A DNA stretch of 19,752 nucleotides, taken from assembly GCA_964387795.1 (NCBI GenBank), contig CAYLYP010000061.1, positions 1 to 19,752 on the forward strand. Reading direction: 5' to 3'. This DNA comes from CAYLYP01 sp964387795. Lineage in GTDB: Bacteria > Bacteroidota > Bacteroidia > Bacteroidales > UBA7960. Shown in pieces: positions 6,720 through 14,371 of the stretch; position 1 is the stretch's first letter; the number at the start of each line of letters is the position of its first letter. Under the pieces are notes generated by a model. It was not told where the DNA came from, searched no databases, and was given only the letters and a program-made list of their open reading frames with translations. A program made the position numbers and the translations under genes.

Positions 6720-7217
6720 ATGAAAAAGTTTTTTGTATTAACGCTGATCATGGCCGGTGTGTTTAATATAGCATTATCACAACCAGGACGCCGTGCCCGG
6801 ATGGATGAAAGAATGAAGGAACTGGATGCCCAAAGGATTGCATATCTTACCGAAAAGCTTAGTCTTACTCAGGATGAGGCCGAAAAGTTTTGGCCAATCT
6901 ATAACGAGTATAACAAAAAAAGGCTTGAATTAATAAAAAGCCATAGATCTGTCAGACAAGCTGATATTGACTGGGAAACAATTACTGATGCTGAGGCACA
7001 AAAGTTTGCTGATGATGAGATTCTCAGGATGGAACAAAACCTTGCCCTTAAAAAAGAATTCCACAATCAGATAAAAAAGGTGCTTCCAATTAAAAAAGTT
7101 GCAATGTTTTATGATGCCGACAGGGGCTATAACCGACATTTGCTCAGGGAACATCGTGGACAAAAGCGTGGGTATAGGAATGGCGGCGGCGGCCAGGGAT
7201 ATACTCCCATGGAATAA
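6720..7217 (+). CDS. Spy/CpxP-like periplasmic protein
   Basis: 165 residues. A signal peptide covers residues 1-20 (MKKFF, hydrophobic run, cleavage after ALS before Gln21). The mature part is predicted helical, with LTEKLSLTQDEAEKFWPIYNEYNKKR at about 43-68 in parts resembling the repeated L-T-x-x-Q/E motif of the Spy/CpxP/'heavy-metal sensor' family, and a long charged helix at about 95-125. The C-terminal tail is rich in Arg and Gly (GYRNGGGGQGY). Family members are small periplasmic chaperones or feedback inhibitors of envelope-stress systems. It lies 36 bases after the membrane protein gene and is the likely last gene of the sigma operon. The basic tail contrasts with the acidic periplasmic tail of its neighbour, so the two could interact (speculative). 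Confidence 0.85.
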   Translation: MKKFFVLTLIMAGVFNIALSQPGRRARMDERMKELDAQRIAYLTEKLSLTQDEAEKFWPIYNEYNKKRLELIKSHRSVRQADIDWETITDAEAQKFADDEILRMEQNLALKKEFHNQIKKVLPIKKVAMFYDADRGYNRHLLREHRGQKRGYRNGGGGQGYTPME

Positions 7218-7347
7218 ATACAGTCGAAGCTGATTGTTAAAAACGAAAAAAATCCTGCTGAAAAATAGTTAACAAACAGGATCCCCATTATTGACAATGT
7301 TATTTCCCATTAATTGGTATCCGGGATGATTTCCGAATCCAACCAAT

Positions 7348-7383
7348 AAAAAGCTAATTTGCAAAAAAGCAAATTAGCTTTTT
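7348..7383. terminator. Strong bidirectional intrinsic terminator
   Basis: A perfect 15-bp inverted repeat, AAAAAGCTAATTTGC (7348-7362) / GCAAATTAGCTTTTT (7369-7383), with a six-A loop. Each arm ends in a five-base A or T run, so it can work in both directions. It lies 130 bases after the Spy-like gene and should end the sigma operon transcript. Confidence 0.85.
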
Positions 7384-7473
7384 GATATACAGATGTTTAT
7401 GAGGTTGAAAACAACTTTGTCCCCAATTTGACAGCTAATAATCCCGAATGCTCCCTCTTATTGTCATGGTTAT

Positions 7474-7583
7474 ACTTAAAGCGGACTTAAAGCGGACTTA
7501 AAGCGGAGTTAAACCGGGTTGAACCCGGCTCAAACCCGCCTCAAACCCGGCTCAAACCCGCCTCAACCCCGGCTCAACCCTTA
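7474..7583. repeat. Tandem array of ten 11-bp units
   Basis: Ten consecutive 11-base units without gaps. The first three are identical (ACTTAAAGCGG). Two intermediate units follow (AGTTAAACCGG, GTTGAACCCGG), then CTCAAACCCGC and CTCAAACCCGG in alternation, CTCAACCCCGG, and a decaying last unit CTCAACCCTTA. The array is GC-rich compared with its surroundings. At the junction, CCGGGTTGAACCCGG (7514-7528) is a near-perfect palindrome. No reading frame or ribosome start is associated. The period is close to one helical turn. Confidence 0.85.
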
Positions 7584-7782
7584 ACATGGTATTGAGCGAT
7601 TAGCATCCAAAAACGACAGTCATTTTAAAAAATCCATGCTATATAGTTGATAATCAATATATTTAAGAATCGAAGGCTCAGTATGTTTTATTATTTTAGT
7701 AAGGTATAAGAAAAATGAATTATTATACAAAGAAATGATGCATTGAAATTGAATTATTCCTAATTAACAGTTCAATATTTTT

Positions 7783-7790
7783 TATCTTTG
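7783..7790 (+). promoter_or_regulatory. Putative -7 promoter element of the polysaccharide operon
   Basis: TATCTTTG is an exact TAnnTTTG box. No TTG lies at 19-21 bases upstream, so the -33 half is weak and an activator may be needed. It is the best promoter candidate before ATG 8027 and implies an untranslated leader of about 230 bases. Confidence 0.5.
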
Positions 7791-8026
7791 TAGGTCTTTT
7801 TTTTAAGCTTTGAAGAAAGGGAAAAAAAACCGTTTAATGACAGTTTGGCATACAATAAATAACAGAATTGTTGGTTAAATGAAATAAACCGTTCAAAAGA
7901 AGGCAGGGGGTATAAAAAAATAAAAACATTTTTCCCTTTAAAGCTCATTGACAGAAAAGAACAATCCAAATAAAAACTTGTTTAACATCTGGAAGAAACA
8001 AGCTCAATAACACAAAAAAGTAAACA

Positions 8027-9157
8027 ATGAAAAAACTTCAAATGGTTGACCTGCGCAGTCAATACGATAACATCCAACATGAGATAGACACAGCAGTTTT
8101 AGAAGTAATTCGTTCGACAGCATATATTAATGGCCCGGAAGTTAAGCATTTTCAGGAAGACCTTGAGTCTTATCTTGGGGCCAAGCATGTAATCCCATGT
8201 GCCAATGGGACGGATGCACTTCAGGTGGCAATGATGGCGTTGGGCTTAAAGCCAGGAGATGAAGTAATCACCACTTCATTTACCTTTGTGGCAACCGTTG
8301 AAGTAATAGCATTGTTAGGCCTTACCCCTGTGTTGGTAGATGTTTTTTCCGATACATACAATATGGATCCGGAAGCCTTTAGAAAAGCTATCACTCCCAA
8401 AACCAAAGCTGTTGTGCCTGTTCATTTGTTTGGGCAGTGTGCTAAAATGGAAGAGATTTTAAAGATTGCATCTGAACATCATTTGTATGTAATTGAGGAT
8501 ACGGCACAGGCAATAGGATCTGATTATATTTTCGCGAATGGGAGCCGCAAAAAGGCAGGTACCATTGGGCATATTGGTTGTACATCTTTCTTCCCAAGCA
8601 AAAACCTTGGTTGTTATGGTGATGGAGGTGCAATTTTTACCAATGATGATAAGCTGGCCGAGCAGATGAGGGTTGTTGTAAATCATGGGATGGTAGTGCG
8701 CTATCACCACGACCTGATTGGTGTCAATTCAAGACTTGACAGTATCCAGGCAGCTATTCTAAGGGTTAAGCTGAAATATTTGGATCAGTATGCAAAAGCA
8801 AGGCAAAAAGCTGCGGATTATTATGATAAGGCTTTTGCAGGGCATCCAAATATCATTACACCTGCAAGGAGCAATTTTTCGACCCATGTATTTCATCAAT
8901 ATACCCTTGTAATCAAAGGGGCTGACCGGGATAAGTTACAGGCTTATCTGGCTTCAAAAGATATTCCGGCTATGATATATTATCCGGTTCCTATGCATTT
9001 GCAAAAAGCCTATACAGACCCACGCTATAAGGAAGGCGATTTCCCAATTACAGAAGCATTGAGCAAAGGAGTGATATCTTTGCCTATGCATACTGAACTT
9101 GATGAAGAACAACTTGCCTATATAACAAGCTCGGTCATAGAATTTTTCAAAAAATAA
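8027..9157 (+). CDS. wbpE: DegT/DnrJ/EryC1/StrS sugar aminotransferase, WbpE-like
   Basis: 376 residues, full length for a PLP-dependent sugar aminotransferase of the fold-type I family. Lys192 in FFPSKNLGCYGDGGA is the PLP-binding lysine; Asp158 in IEDTAQAIG would hold the PLP ring nitrogen. The lysine context FFPSK-LGCYGDGGA is that of WbpE/WlbC-type enzymes, which transaminate the 3-keto group of UDP-2-acetamido-3-keto-glucuronic acid. The next three genes code for the acetyltransferase, the 3-oxidoreductase and the 6-dehydrogenase of that pathway, which supports this assignment. First gene of the cluster; ATG 8027 follows an A-rich leader, and the acetyltransferase begins 9 bases after its stop. 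Other StrS-family roles (for example a 4-aminotransferase) are possible but less consistent with the neighbours. Confidence 0.88.
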   Translation: MKKLQMVDLRSQYDNIQHEIDTAVLEVIRSTAYINGPEVKHFQEDLESYLGAKHVIPCANGTDALQVAMMALGLKPGDEVITTSFTFVATVEVIALLGLTPVLVDVFSDTYNMDPEAFRKAITPKTKAVVPVHLFGQCAKMEEILKIASEHHLYVIEDTAQAIGSDYIFANGSRKKAGTIGHIGCTSFFPSKNLGCYGDGGAIFTNDDKLAEQMRVVVNHGMVVRYHHDLIGVNSRLDSIQAAILRVKLKYLDQYAKARQKAADYYDKAFAGHPNIITPARSNFSTHVFHQYTLVIKGADRDKLQAYLASKDIPAMIYYPVPMHLQKAYTDPRYKEGDFPITEALSKGVISLPMHTELDEEQLAYITSSVIEFFKK

Positions 9158-9166
9158 TCATTAGGT

Positions 9167-9754
9167 ATGGAAAATAAGGATAATGAATTTTTTGCACATC
9201 CCACTTCAGTTATCGATGAGGGTTGTAAAATAGGCAAGGGCACTAAGATCTGGCATTTTTCGCACATAATGCCCAATTGCATTATGGGCGAGAATTGTAA
9301 TATTGGACAAAATGTTGTTGTTTCACCGGATGTTGTTTTGGGCAATAATGTTAAAGTCCAGAACAATGTATCGATTTATACAGGTGTTATATGTGAGGAT
9401 GATGTTTTTCTGGGGCCATCAATGGTGTTTACCAATGTAATAAATCCCCGGAGCGCAATATTAAGGCGGGATCAGTATAAAAAGACAATTGTAAGGAAAG
9501 GAGCTTCAATAGGTGCAAATGCAACTATCGTATGTGGGATTGAATTGGGATCATATTCTTTTATTGGGGCAGGTGCAGTTGTCATCAGGGATGTTCCGGC
9601 CTATGCTTTGGTAGTAGGCAATCCAGCCCGTCATGTAGGTTGGATGAGTGAATATGGGCATAGGTTGAAATTTGATTCCAACGGGATTGCTGAATGTCCT
9701 GAAAGCCATAAGAAATATAAGCTCGAAAACGGAGTAGTATCTGAAAAACAATAA
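9167..9754 (+). CDS. wbpD: UDP-amino-sugar N-acetyltransferase, WbpD-like (left-handed beta-helix)
   Basis: 195 residues built of hexapeptide repeats (I/V/N-G-x-x-x-x patterns from about residue 14 to 150), so a trimeric left-handed beta-helix acyltransferase. Distinctive stretches are VFTNVINPRS (87-96), GASIGANATIVCG (112-124), FIGAGAVV (132-139) and VVGNPARHVGWMS (149-161). This whole order is the hallmark of WbpD/WlbB enzymes that acetylate the 3-amino group of UDP-2-acetamido-3-amino-glucuronic acid with acetyl-CoA. It sits between the aminotransferase that makes that amine and the oxidoreductase that acts before it. Spacing is 9 bases before and 5 bases after, so it is translationally tight in the operon. 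Confidence 0.88.
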   Translation: MENKDNEFFAHPTSVIDEGCKIGKGTKIWHFSHIMPNCIMGENCNIGQNVVVSPDVVLGNNVKVQNNVSIYTGVICEDDVFLGPSMVFTNVINPRSAILRRDQYKKTIVRKGASIGANATIVCGIELGSYSFIGAGAVVIRDVPAYALVVGNPARHVGWMSEYGHRLKFDSNGIAECPESHKKYKLENGVVSEKQ

Positions 9755-9759
9755 AAGCC

Positions 9760-10812
9760 ATGTCGATCATTAAAGATAAAATAAGATTTGCTGTTGTTGG
9801 TTGTGGGCATATCGGGAAGCGCCATGCAGAAATGATAAGCCGGAACGCTGAATCAGAGCTTGTAGCTTTGTGCGATATCAAACCCAAAGGGGAGCTTGGT
9901 ATAGAAAGCTATACAGTTCCCTTTTTTAGTTCAATTGAAGAACTTTTATCTTCAGATATCAGTTTTGATGTGCTAAATGTATGCACTCCCAATGGGTTCC
10001 ATGCAAGCCATAGCTTAATGGGACTAGAAAAACAAAAACACATTGTTTGTGAGAAGCCTATGGCACTTACAAAAGCTGAATGTGAAGCAGTTATTTATAA
10101 GTCTTTACAGGTAAGCCGCCAGGTTTTTCTGGTAATGCAAAACAGATATTCCCCTCCATCAGAATGGATTAAGGAAGTTGTGGAGCAAAAACGCCTTGGA
10201 CAAATCCACATGGTTCAGGTAAATTGTTATTGGAACCGGGATGAACGTTATTATAAGCCTGACAACTGGAAAGGCTCAGCCAAACTTGACGGGGGAACCC
10301 TGTTTACACAGTTTTCGCATTTTATTGATATTATGTATTGGCTGTTTGGTGATATAAAAGATATTCAGGGCATCTTTGGGGATTATACCCATGAAAAGCT
10401 TACAGATTTTGAAGACTCCGGGCTGGTAAGTTTTAAGTTTGTGAATGGGGGTATGGGTTGTATAAATTACTCAACTGCTGTATGGGACAAGAACCTTGAA
10501 AGCAGCATTACCATTATTGGTTCTAAAGGAAGTGTGAAGATTGGTGGTCAATACATGAATGAAGTTGAGTATTGCCATATCAAGGATTATGAAATGCCTG
10601 AATTAGCCCCTTCCAATCCACCCAATGATTATGGTGCATATAAAGGAAGCGCAGCAAACCATCATTTTATCATTCAGAACGTTGTTGATACACTTAAGGG
10701 TCATACCTCAATAACTACCAATGCCCTTGAAGGCCTAAAAGTAGTAGAGATCATTGAAAGGATTTATGCCTTAAGGGGCAAAGAAGTTTTGAAAAGCATC
10801 AGGACAAAATAA
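9760..10812 (+). CDS. wbpB: Gfo/Idh/MocA-family UDP-sugar 3-oxidoreductase, WbpB-like
   Basis: 350 residues. The N-terminal Rossmann domain has VVGCGHIGKRH (12-22); the C-terminal alpha/beta domain carries the substrate site. The family EKP motif (98-100, Lys99) and GGTLFTQFSHFIDIMYW, containing His187 and Asp190, are present, so the catalytic lysine-histidine pair is intact. In the WbpB/WlbA pathway this enzyme oxidises C3 of UDP-GlcNAc uronic acid to the 3-keto form that the aminotransferase uses. Gene context (WbpE- and WbpD-like before, UDP-sugar dehydrogenase after) supports that role; the sequence alone would only give the broad family. The start ATG 9760 is 5 bases after the previous stop, and 11 A-rich bases separate it from the next gene. 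Confidence 0.85.
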   Translation: MSIIKDKIRFAVVGCGHIGKRHAEMISRNAESELVALCDIKPKGELGIESYTVPFFSSIEELLSSDISFDVLNVCTPNGFHASHSLMGLEKQKHIVCEKPMALTKAECEAVIYKSLQVSRQVFLVMQNRYSPPSEWIKEVVEQKRLGQIHMVQVNCYWNRDERYYKPDNWKGSAKLDGGTLFTQFSHFIDIMYWLFGDIKDIQGIFGDYTHEKLTDFEDSGLVSFKFVNGGMGCINYSTAVWDKNLESSITIIGSKGSVKIGGQYMNEVEYCHIKDYEMPELAPSNPPNDYGAYKGSAANHHFIIQNVVDTLKGHTSITTNALEGLKVVEIIERIYALRGKEVLKSIRTK

Positions 10813-10823
10813 AAAAAAATAGT

Positions 10824-12119
10824 ATGAGCATATATGATAAACTTTTACGCAAAGAAGCCAAATTAAGCGTAATCGGATTAGGGTATGTAGGATTGCCTAT
10901 TGCACTTGAGTTCGCACGTAAGATTCAGGTCATAGGTTTTGACATAAAAGCCGACAGGGTTGAAATGATGCGTAAGCATATTGATCCAAGTGAAGAGCTT
11001 GAATCAAAAGATTTTGAAGGATGTGATATCTTTTTTACAGCCAATCCTGATGATTTGCGTCAGGCAAACTTCCACATTATCGGAGTTCCAACTCCCATTG
11101 ATGATCATAACCTTCCCGACCTGACTCCGGTATTATCAGCAAGCCGGACAGTTGGCAAAGCACTTAAAAAAGGCGATTATGTAGTATATGAATCTACTGT
11201 ATATCCTGGATGTACCGAAGAAGATTGTATTCCCATCCTTGAAGAGATGTCAGGCCTGAAAGCAGGTAAAGATTTTAAAGTAGGATATTCGCCTGAGCGT
11301 ATCAACCCAGGTGATAAAGAGCATACCATTACCAGTATAACCAAAGTAGTATCAGGTTGTGATGAGGAAGCACTGGATAATGTAGCTCGCACCTATGAAT
11401 TGATTGTTAAAGCAGGGGTTCATCGTGCACCAACAATTAAAGTAGCAGAGGCAGCAAAGATTATCGAAAACACCCAGCGCGATGTAAACATTGCACTGAT
11501 GAATGAGCTTTCAATAATCTTCAACAGAATGGGGATCAATACATTTGATGTTCTTGAAGCTGCAGGGACAAAATGGAACTTTTTAAGGTTTTTCCCGGGA
11601 TTGGTTGGGGGACATTGTATTGGTGTTGATCCATATTACTTAGTATATAAGGCAAGGGAATACAGATATCACGCTCAGATTATTAACTCAGGGCGTTTTG
11701 TTAATGATTCTATGGGTTTCTATGCAGCAAAACAATTGGTAAAAAAACTTATTGCCACTGGTAAAAACGTATTACATGCCAAAGTATTGGTGATGGGAGC
11801 CACATTTAAAGAAAATGTAAGCGATATCAGAAACTCTAAAGTAGCTGATTTGATTGGTGAATTAAAAAGCTACGGGGTAGATGTAGATGTAGTTGATCCT
11901 TATGCTGATTCAGATCATCTGAAACACGAATATGGATTTAGCCTTTGTAGTAATCCAAAAGATAAATATGATGCAATTGTTGTTGCTGTAAACCATAAAC
12001 CTTATCTGGATATGGATGAAGCATATTTCAAATCCATGATGGATGAAAAAGGTATCCTTATTGACATTAAAGGGATTTATAGAAAGAAAATAAAATCATT
12101 GACTTACTGGAGTTTTTAA
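10824..12119 (+). CDS. UDP-N-acetylhexosamine 6-dehydrogenase, TviB/WbpO/WbpA type
   Basis: 431 residues, full length. The N-terminal NAD-binding domain has GLGYVGLP (18-25); VPTPID and STVYPG are typical of the family. SPERINPGD and the central helix with ENTQRDVNIALMNE follow. The catalytic Cys265 is in GGHCIGVDPYYL. It would oxidise C6 of UDP-GlcNAc or UDP-GalNAc to the uronic acid with two NAD+. Wording of the motifs closely recalls TviB of the Vi capsule. In this operon it can feed the WbpB-WbpE-WbpD route (from UDP-GlcNAc). Together with the TviC-like epimerase at 14372 it could instead make UDP-GalNAc uronic acid. I leave the gene symbol open for that reason. It is followed after 4 bases by galE. 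Confidence 0.93.
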   Translation: MSIYDKLLRKEAKLSVIGLGYVGLPIALEFARKIQVIGFDIKADRVEMMRKHIDPSEELESKDFEGCDIFFTANPDDLRQANFHIIGVPTPIDDHNLPDLTPVLSASRTVGKALKKGDYVVYESTVYPGCTEEDCIPILEEMSGLKAGKDFKVGYSPERINPGDKEHTITSITKVVSGCDEEALDNVARTYELIVKAGVHRAPTIKVAEAAKIIENTQRDVNIALMNELSIIFNRMGINTFDVLEAAGTKWNFLRFFPGLVGGHCIGVDPYYLVYKAREYRYHAQIINSGRFVNDSMGFYAAKQLVKKLIATGKNVLHAKVLVMGATFKENVSDIRNSKVADLIGELKSYGVDVDVVDPYADSDHLKHEYGFSLCSNPKDKYDAIVVAVNHKPYLDMDEAYFKSMMDEKGILIDIKGIYRKKIKSLTYWSF

Positions 12120-12123
12120 CAGC

Positions 12124-13158
12124 ATGGCAGAAAAAATACTTGTAAGCGGTGGTGCCGGTTATATTGGTTCCCATACAGTTGTTGAATTGCTTCAGCATGG
12201 CTTTGATGTGGTGATTGTTGATGACCTCTCAAATTCATCTGAAGCAATCATTCAACAGATAGCGCAAATAACAGGGAAACAACCCGGATTTGAGAAATTT
12301 AACCTTTGTGATAAGGAAAAAACAAGGGATTTTTTTCAAAGGCATCCTGACCTGAGCGGGGCAATACATTTTGCTGCCCATAAAGCAGTTGGTGAATCGG
12401 TGCGCAAGCCCTTAAAGTATTATAGCAATAACCTGGTTTCATTGTTTAACATTTTGGAATGCATGGATGAAAAAAACATCCGGAACTTTGTTTTTTCATC
12501 ATCCTGTACTGTTTACGGTGAACCGGATACCTTGCCTGTAAAGGAATCCAATCTGATAAAACCTGCCATATCCCCTTATGGGAATACAAAACAAATAGCA
12601 GAGGAGATATTGCATGATGTTACAAAAGCAAGTGATTTAAAATGTATCAGCCTAAGGTATTTTAATCCTATTGGCGCCCATGAATCCGGGCTTATAGGTG
12701 AACTGCCCATTGGGACACCACAGAACCTTGTTCCCTATATTACCCAGACTGCAATTGGTAAGCGGGAGATGTTACAGGTCTTTGGTGACGACTATAATAC
12801 CCCTGATGGTACCTGCATCCGTGATTATATCCACGTGGTGGATCTTGCACAGGCACATGTGGTTGCATTAAACCGTATGATAAAAAACAAATGCAAGGCC
12901 CAATATGAAGTCTTTAACCTTGGAACAGGAAATGGCTATAGTGTTAAGGATGTGATTCATGCATTTGAAAATGTTAGCGGCAAAAAGCTCAATTACAGGA
13001 TTGCAGCCCGCAGGGAAGGTGATGTTGAAAAAGTATGGGCAGATACATCTTATGCAAATAAAGAATTAGGCTGGAAGGCAGAAAAAGACCTAAATTTGAT
13101 GATGTCAACAGCCTGGCTTTGGGAACAAAACCTTGCAAATGGCATCATAAAATACTAA
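12124..13158 (+). CDS. galE: UDP-glucose 4-epimerase
   Basis: 344 residues, an extended SDR with GGAGYIGSH (9-17), the SSSCTVYG segment (Ser127), Tyr152 and Lys156 (YGNTK). The spacing is the same as in E. coli GalE (Ser124, Tyr149, Lys153). The substrate-binding part has FNPIGAH and the C-terminal RREGDVEKVWAD. It interconverts UDP-glucose and UDP-galactose (Leloir pathway, and UDP-Gal supply for surface sugars). One variation is Cys where many GalE proteins have Ala in SSSATVYG; this is not expected to abolish activity. Starts 4 bases after the dehydrogenase stop. A 129-base gap follows before rmlB, the largest gap inside the cluster. Confidence 0.93.
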   Translation: MAEKILVSGGAGYIGSHTVVELLQHGFDVVIVDDLSNSSEAIIQQIAQITGKQPGFEKFNLCDKEKTRDFFQRHPDLSGAIHFAAHKAVGESVRKPLKYYSNNLVSLFNILECMDEKNIRNFVFSSSCTVYGEPDTLPVKESNLIKPAISPYGNTKQIAEEILHDVTKASDLKCISLRYFNPIGAHESGLIGELPIGTPQNLVPYITQTAIGKREMLQVFGDDYNTPDGTCIRDYIHVVDLAQAHVVALNRMIKNKCKAQYEVFNLGTGNGYSVKDVIHAFENVSGKKLNYRIAARREGDVEKVWADTSYANKELGWKAEKDLNLMMSTAWLWEQNLANGIIKY

Positions 13159-13287
13159 GCGGAGGAAACTGAATTCCTAAATAAGTTTTGGAATAAAGGC
13201 CCAACATGTTTACAGATTGAACTTAAACACAATGCAAACGGCAAACATGGAATTCCATCCGAACATTAACTCAATAATTATTTACGA
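13159..13287 (+). other. 129-base gap inside the polysaccharide cluster
   Basis: Between galE and rmlB. It has no reading frame or strong hairpin. No exact TAnnTTTG box is present; the nearest is TAAGTTTTG with one extra base. A secondary promoter is possible but not shown. Confidence 0.4.
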
Positions 13288-14346
13288 ATGAAAAAAAGTA
13301 TCTTGATAACTGGTGGTGCGGGTTTTATTGGATCACATGTGGTGCGCCACTTTGTTAATAAATATCCCGATTACCTGATTGTAAACCTTGATCAGCTAAC
13401 CTATGCAGGGAACCTTGAAAACCTGAGCGATGTTGATAAAAAGGAAAACTATCGTTTTGAAAAAGCAGATATTGTAAACCCTGATCAAATAGGTGCAATA
13501 TTTGAAAAGTATAACTTTGACGGGGTAATCCACCTTGCAGCTGAATCTCATGTTGACAGATCTATTAGTAATCCATTGGAGTTTGTCAATACCAATGTTT
13601 TAGGGACAGTAAACCTCTTAAATGTTGCCAGGAAGAGTTGGGGTTCAATGGAAGGGAAACGCTTTTATCATATATCAACTGATGAGGTTTATGGGAGCCT
13701 GTTTGAAGAGGGATTTTTTACCGAAGATACTGCTTATAGCCCACGCAGTCCTTATAGTGCTTCAAAGGCATCCAGTGATCATTTTGTAAGGGCTTATTTT
13801 CATACCTATAAACTACCAATTGTCATTTCAAATTGCTCAAATAATTATGGTCCCAATCAATTTCCTGAAAAGCTAATCCCTTTATTTATCCATAATATCT
13901 TAAACAAAAAGCCCTTACCTGTTTACGGGAAGGGCGAAAATGTGCGGGACTGGCTTTACGTTGAAGACCATGCAAGGGCTATTGACCTGATATTCCATGA
14001 GGGTAAAAACGGAGAAACCTATAATATTGGCGGGCACAATGAGTGGAAGAATATTGATCTCATTAAGATTCTTTGCCGCATTATGGATAAGAAACTAAAC
14101 AGGGAGGCCGGAGAATCAGAAAAGCTTATTACCTATGTAAAAGACCGTGCCGGACATGATTTAAGATATGCCATTGATGCAAGCAAACTTGGTAATGAAC
14201 TGGGTTGGAAACCATCCCTTCAATTTGAGGAAGGACTTGAAAAAACCGTTGACTGGTATTTAAATAATGAAAACTGGCTGAAAAATGTCACTTCCGGTGC
14301 CTATCAGCAATACTATCAGCAACAGTATTTTGAAAGATCAGAATAA
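13288..14346 (+). CDS. rmlB: dTDP-glucose 4,6-dehydratase
   Basis: 352 residues, an extended SDR. GGAGFIGSH (9-17), NLDQLTYAGN (33-42), HLAAESHVDRS (82-92), the catalytic STDEVYG with Thr131, Asp132 and Glu133, and Tyr156/Lys160 (YSASK) form the complete dehydratase signature. It converts dTDP-glucose to dTDP-4-keto-6-deoxyglucose, the branch point to dTDP-rhamnose and other deoxysugars. The partners RmlA, RmlC and RmlD are not in the window, so the final sugar cannot be named. The C terminus carries a Tyr/Gln-rich tail (AYQQYYQQQYFERSE). The next gene starts 25 bases after its stop. Confidence 0.95.
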   Translation: MKKSILITGGAGFIGSHVVRHFVNKYPDYLIVNLDQLTYAGNLENLSDVDKKENYRFEKADIVNPDQIGAIFEKYNFDGVIHLAAESHVDRSISNPLEFVNTNVLGTVNLLNVARKSWGSMEGKRFYHISTDEVYGSLFEEGFFTEDTAYSPRSPYSASKASSDHFVRAYFHTYKLPIVISNCSNNYGPNQFPEKLIPLFIHNILNKKPLPVYGKGENVRDWLYVEDHARAIDLIFHEGKNGETYNIGGHNEWKNIDLIKILCRIMDKKLNREAGESEKLITYVKDRAGHDLRYAIDASKLGNELGWKPSLQFEEGLEKTVDWYLNNENWLKNVTSGAYQQYYQQQYFERSE

Positions 14347-14371
14347 TAAAACACTTAAGCCTGAAACGAAA

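Larger units (their letters stand above)
7218..8026. other. Long non-coding region between the stress module and the polysaccharide operon
   Basis: About 800 bases with no credible gene. In order it holds a strong bidirectional terminator (7348-7383), an array of ten 11-bp units (7474-7583), an AT-rich stretch, a promoter -7 box (7783-7790) and a leader of about 230 bases before ATG 8027. The leader contains two copies of AAACCGTT (around 7830 and 7885) and a 7-bp hairpin CTTGTTT (7977-7983) / AAACAAG (7996-8002) close to the start codon. No UpxY-like antiterminator gene precedes the sugar genes. Confidence 0.6.

Noticed and set aside
7474..7583. CRISPR array
   Set aside because: Units are 11 bases and contiguous with no spacers, and no cas gene is nearby.
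14285..14371. Longer start for the TviC-like epimerase at ATG 14285
   Set aside because: It would overlap the end of rmlB by 62 bases and add a Ser/Asn-rich extension translated from the rmlB 3' end in another frame. ATG 14372 gives the normal N terminus.
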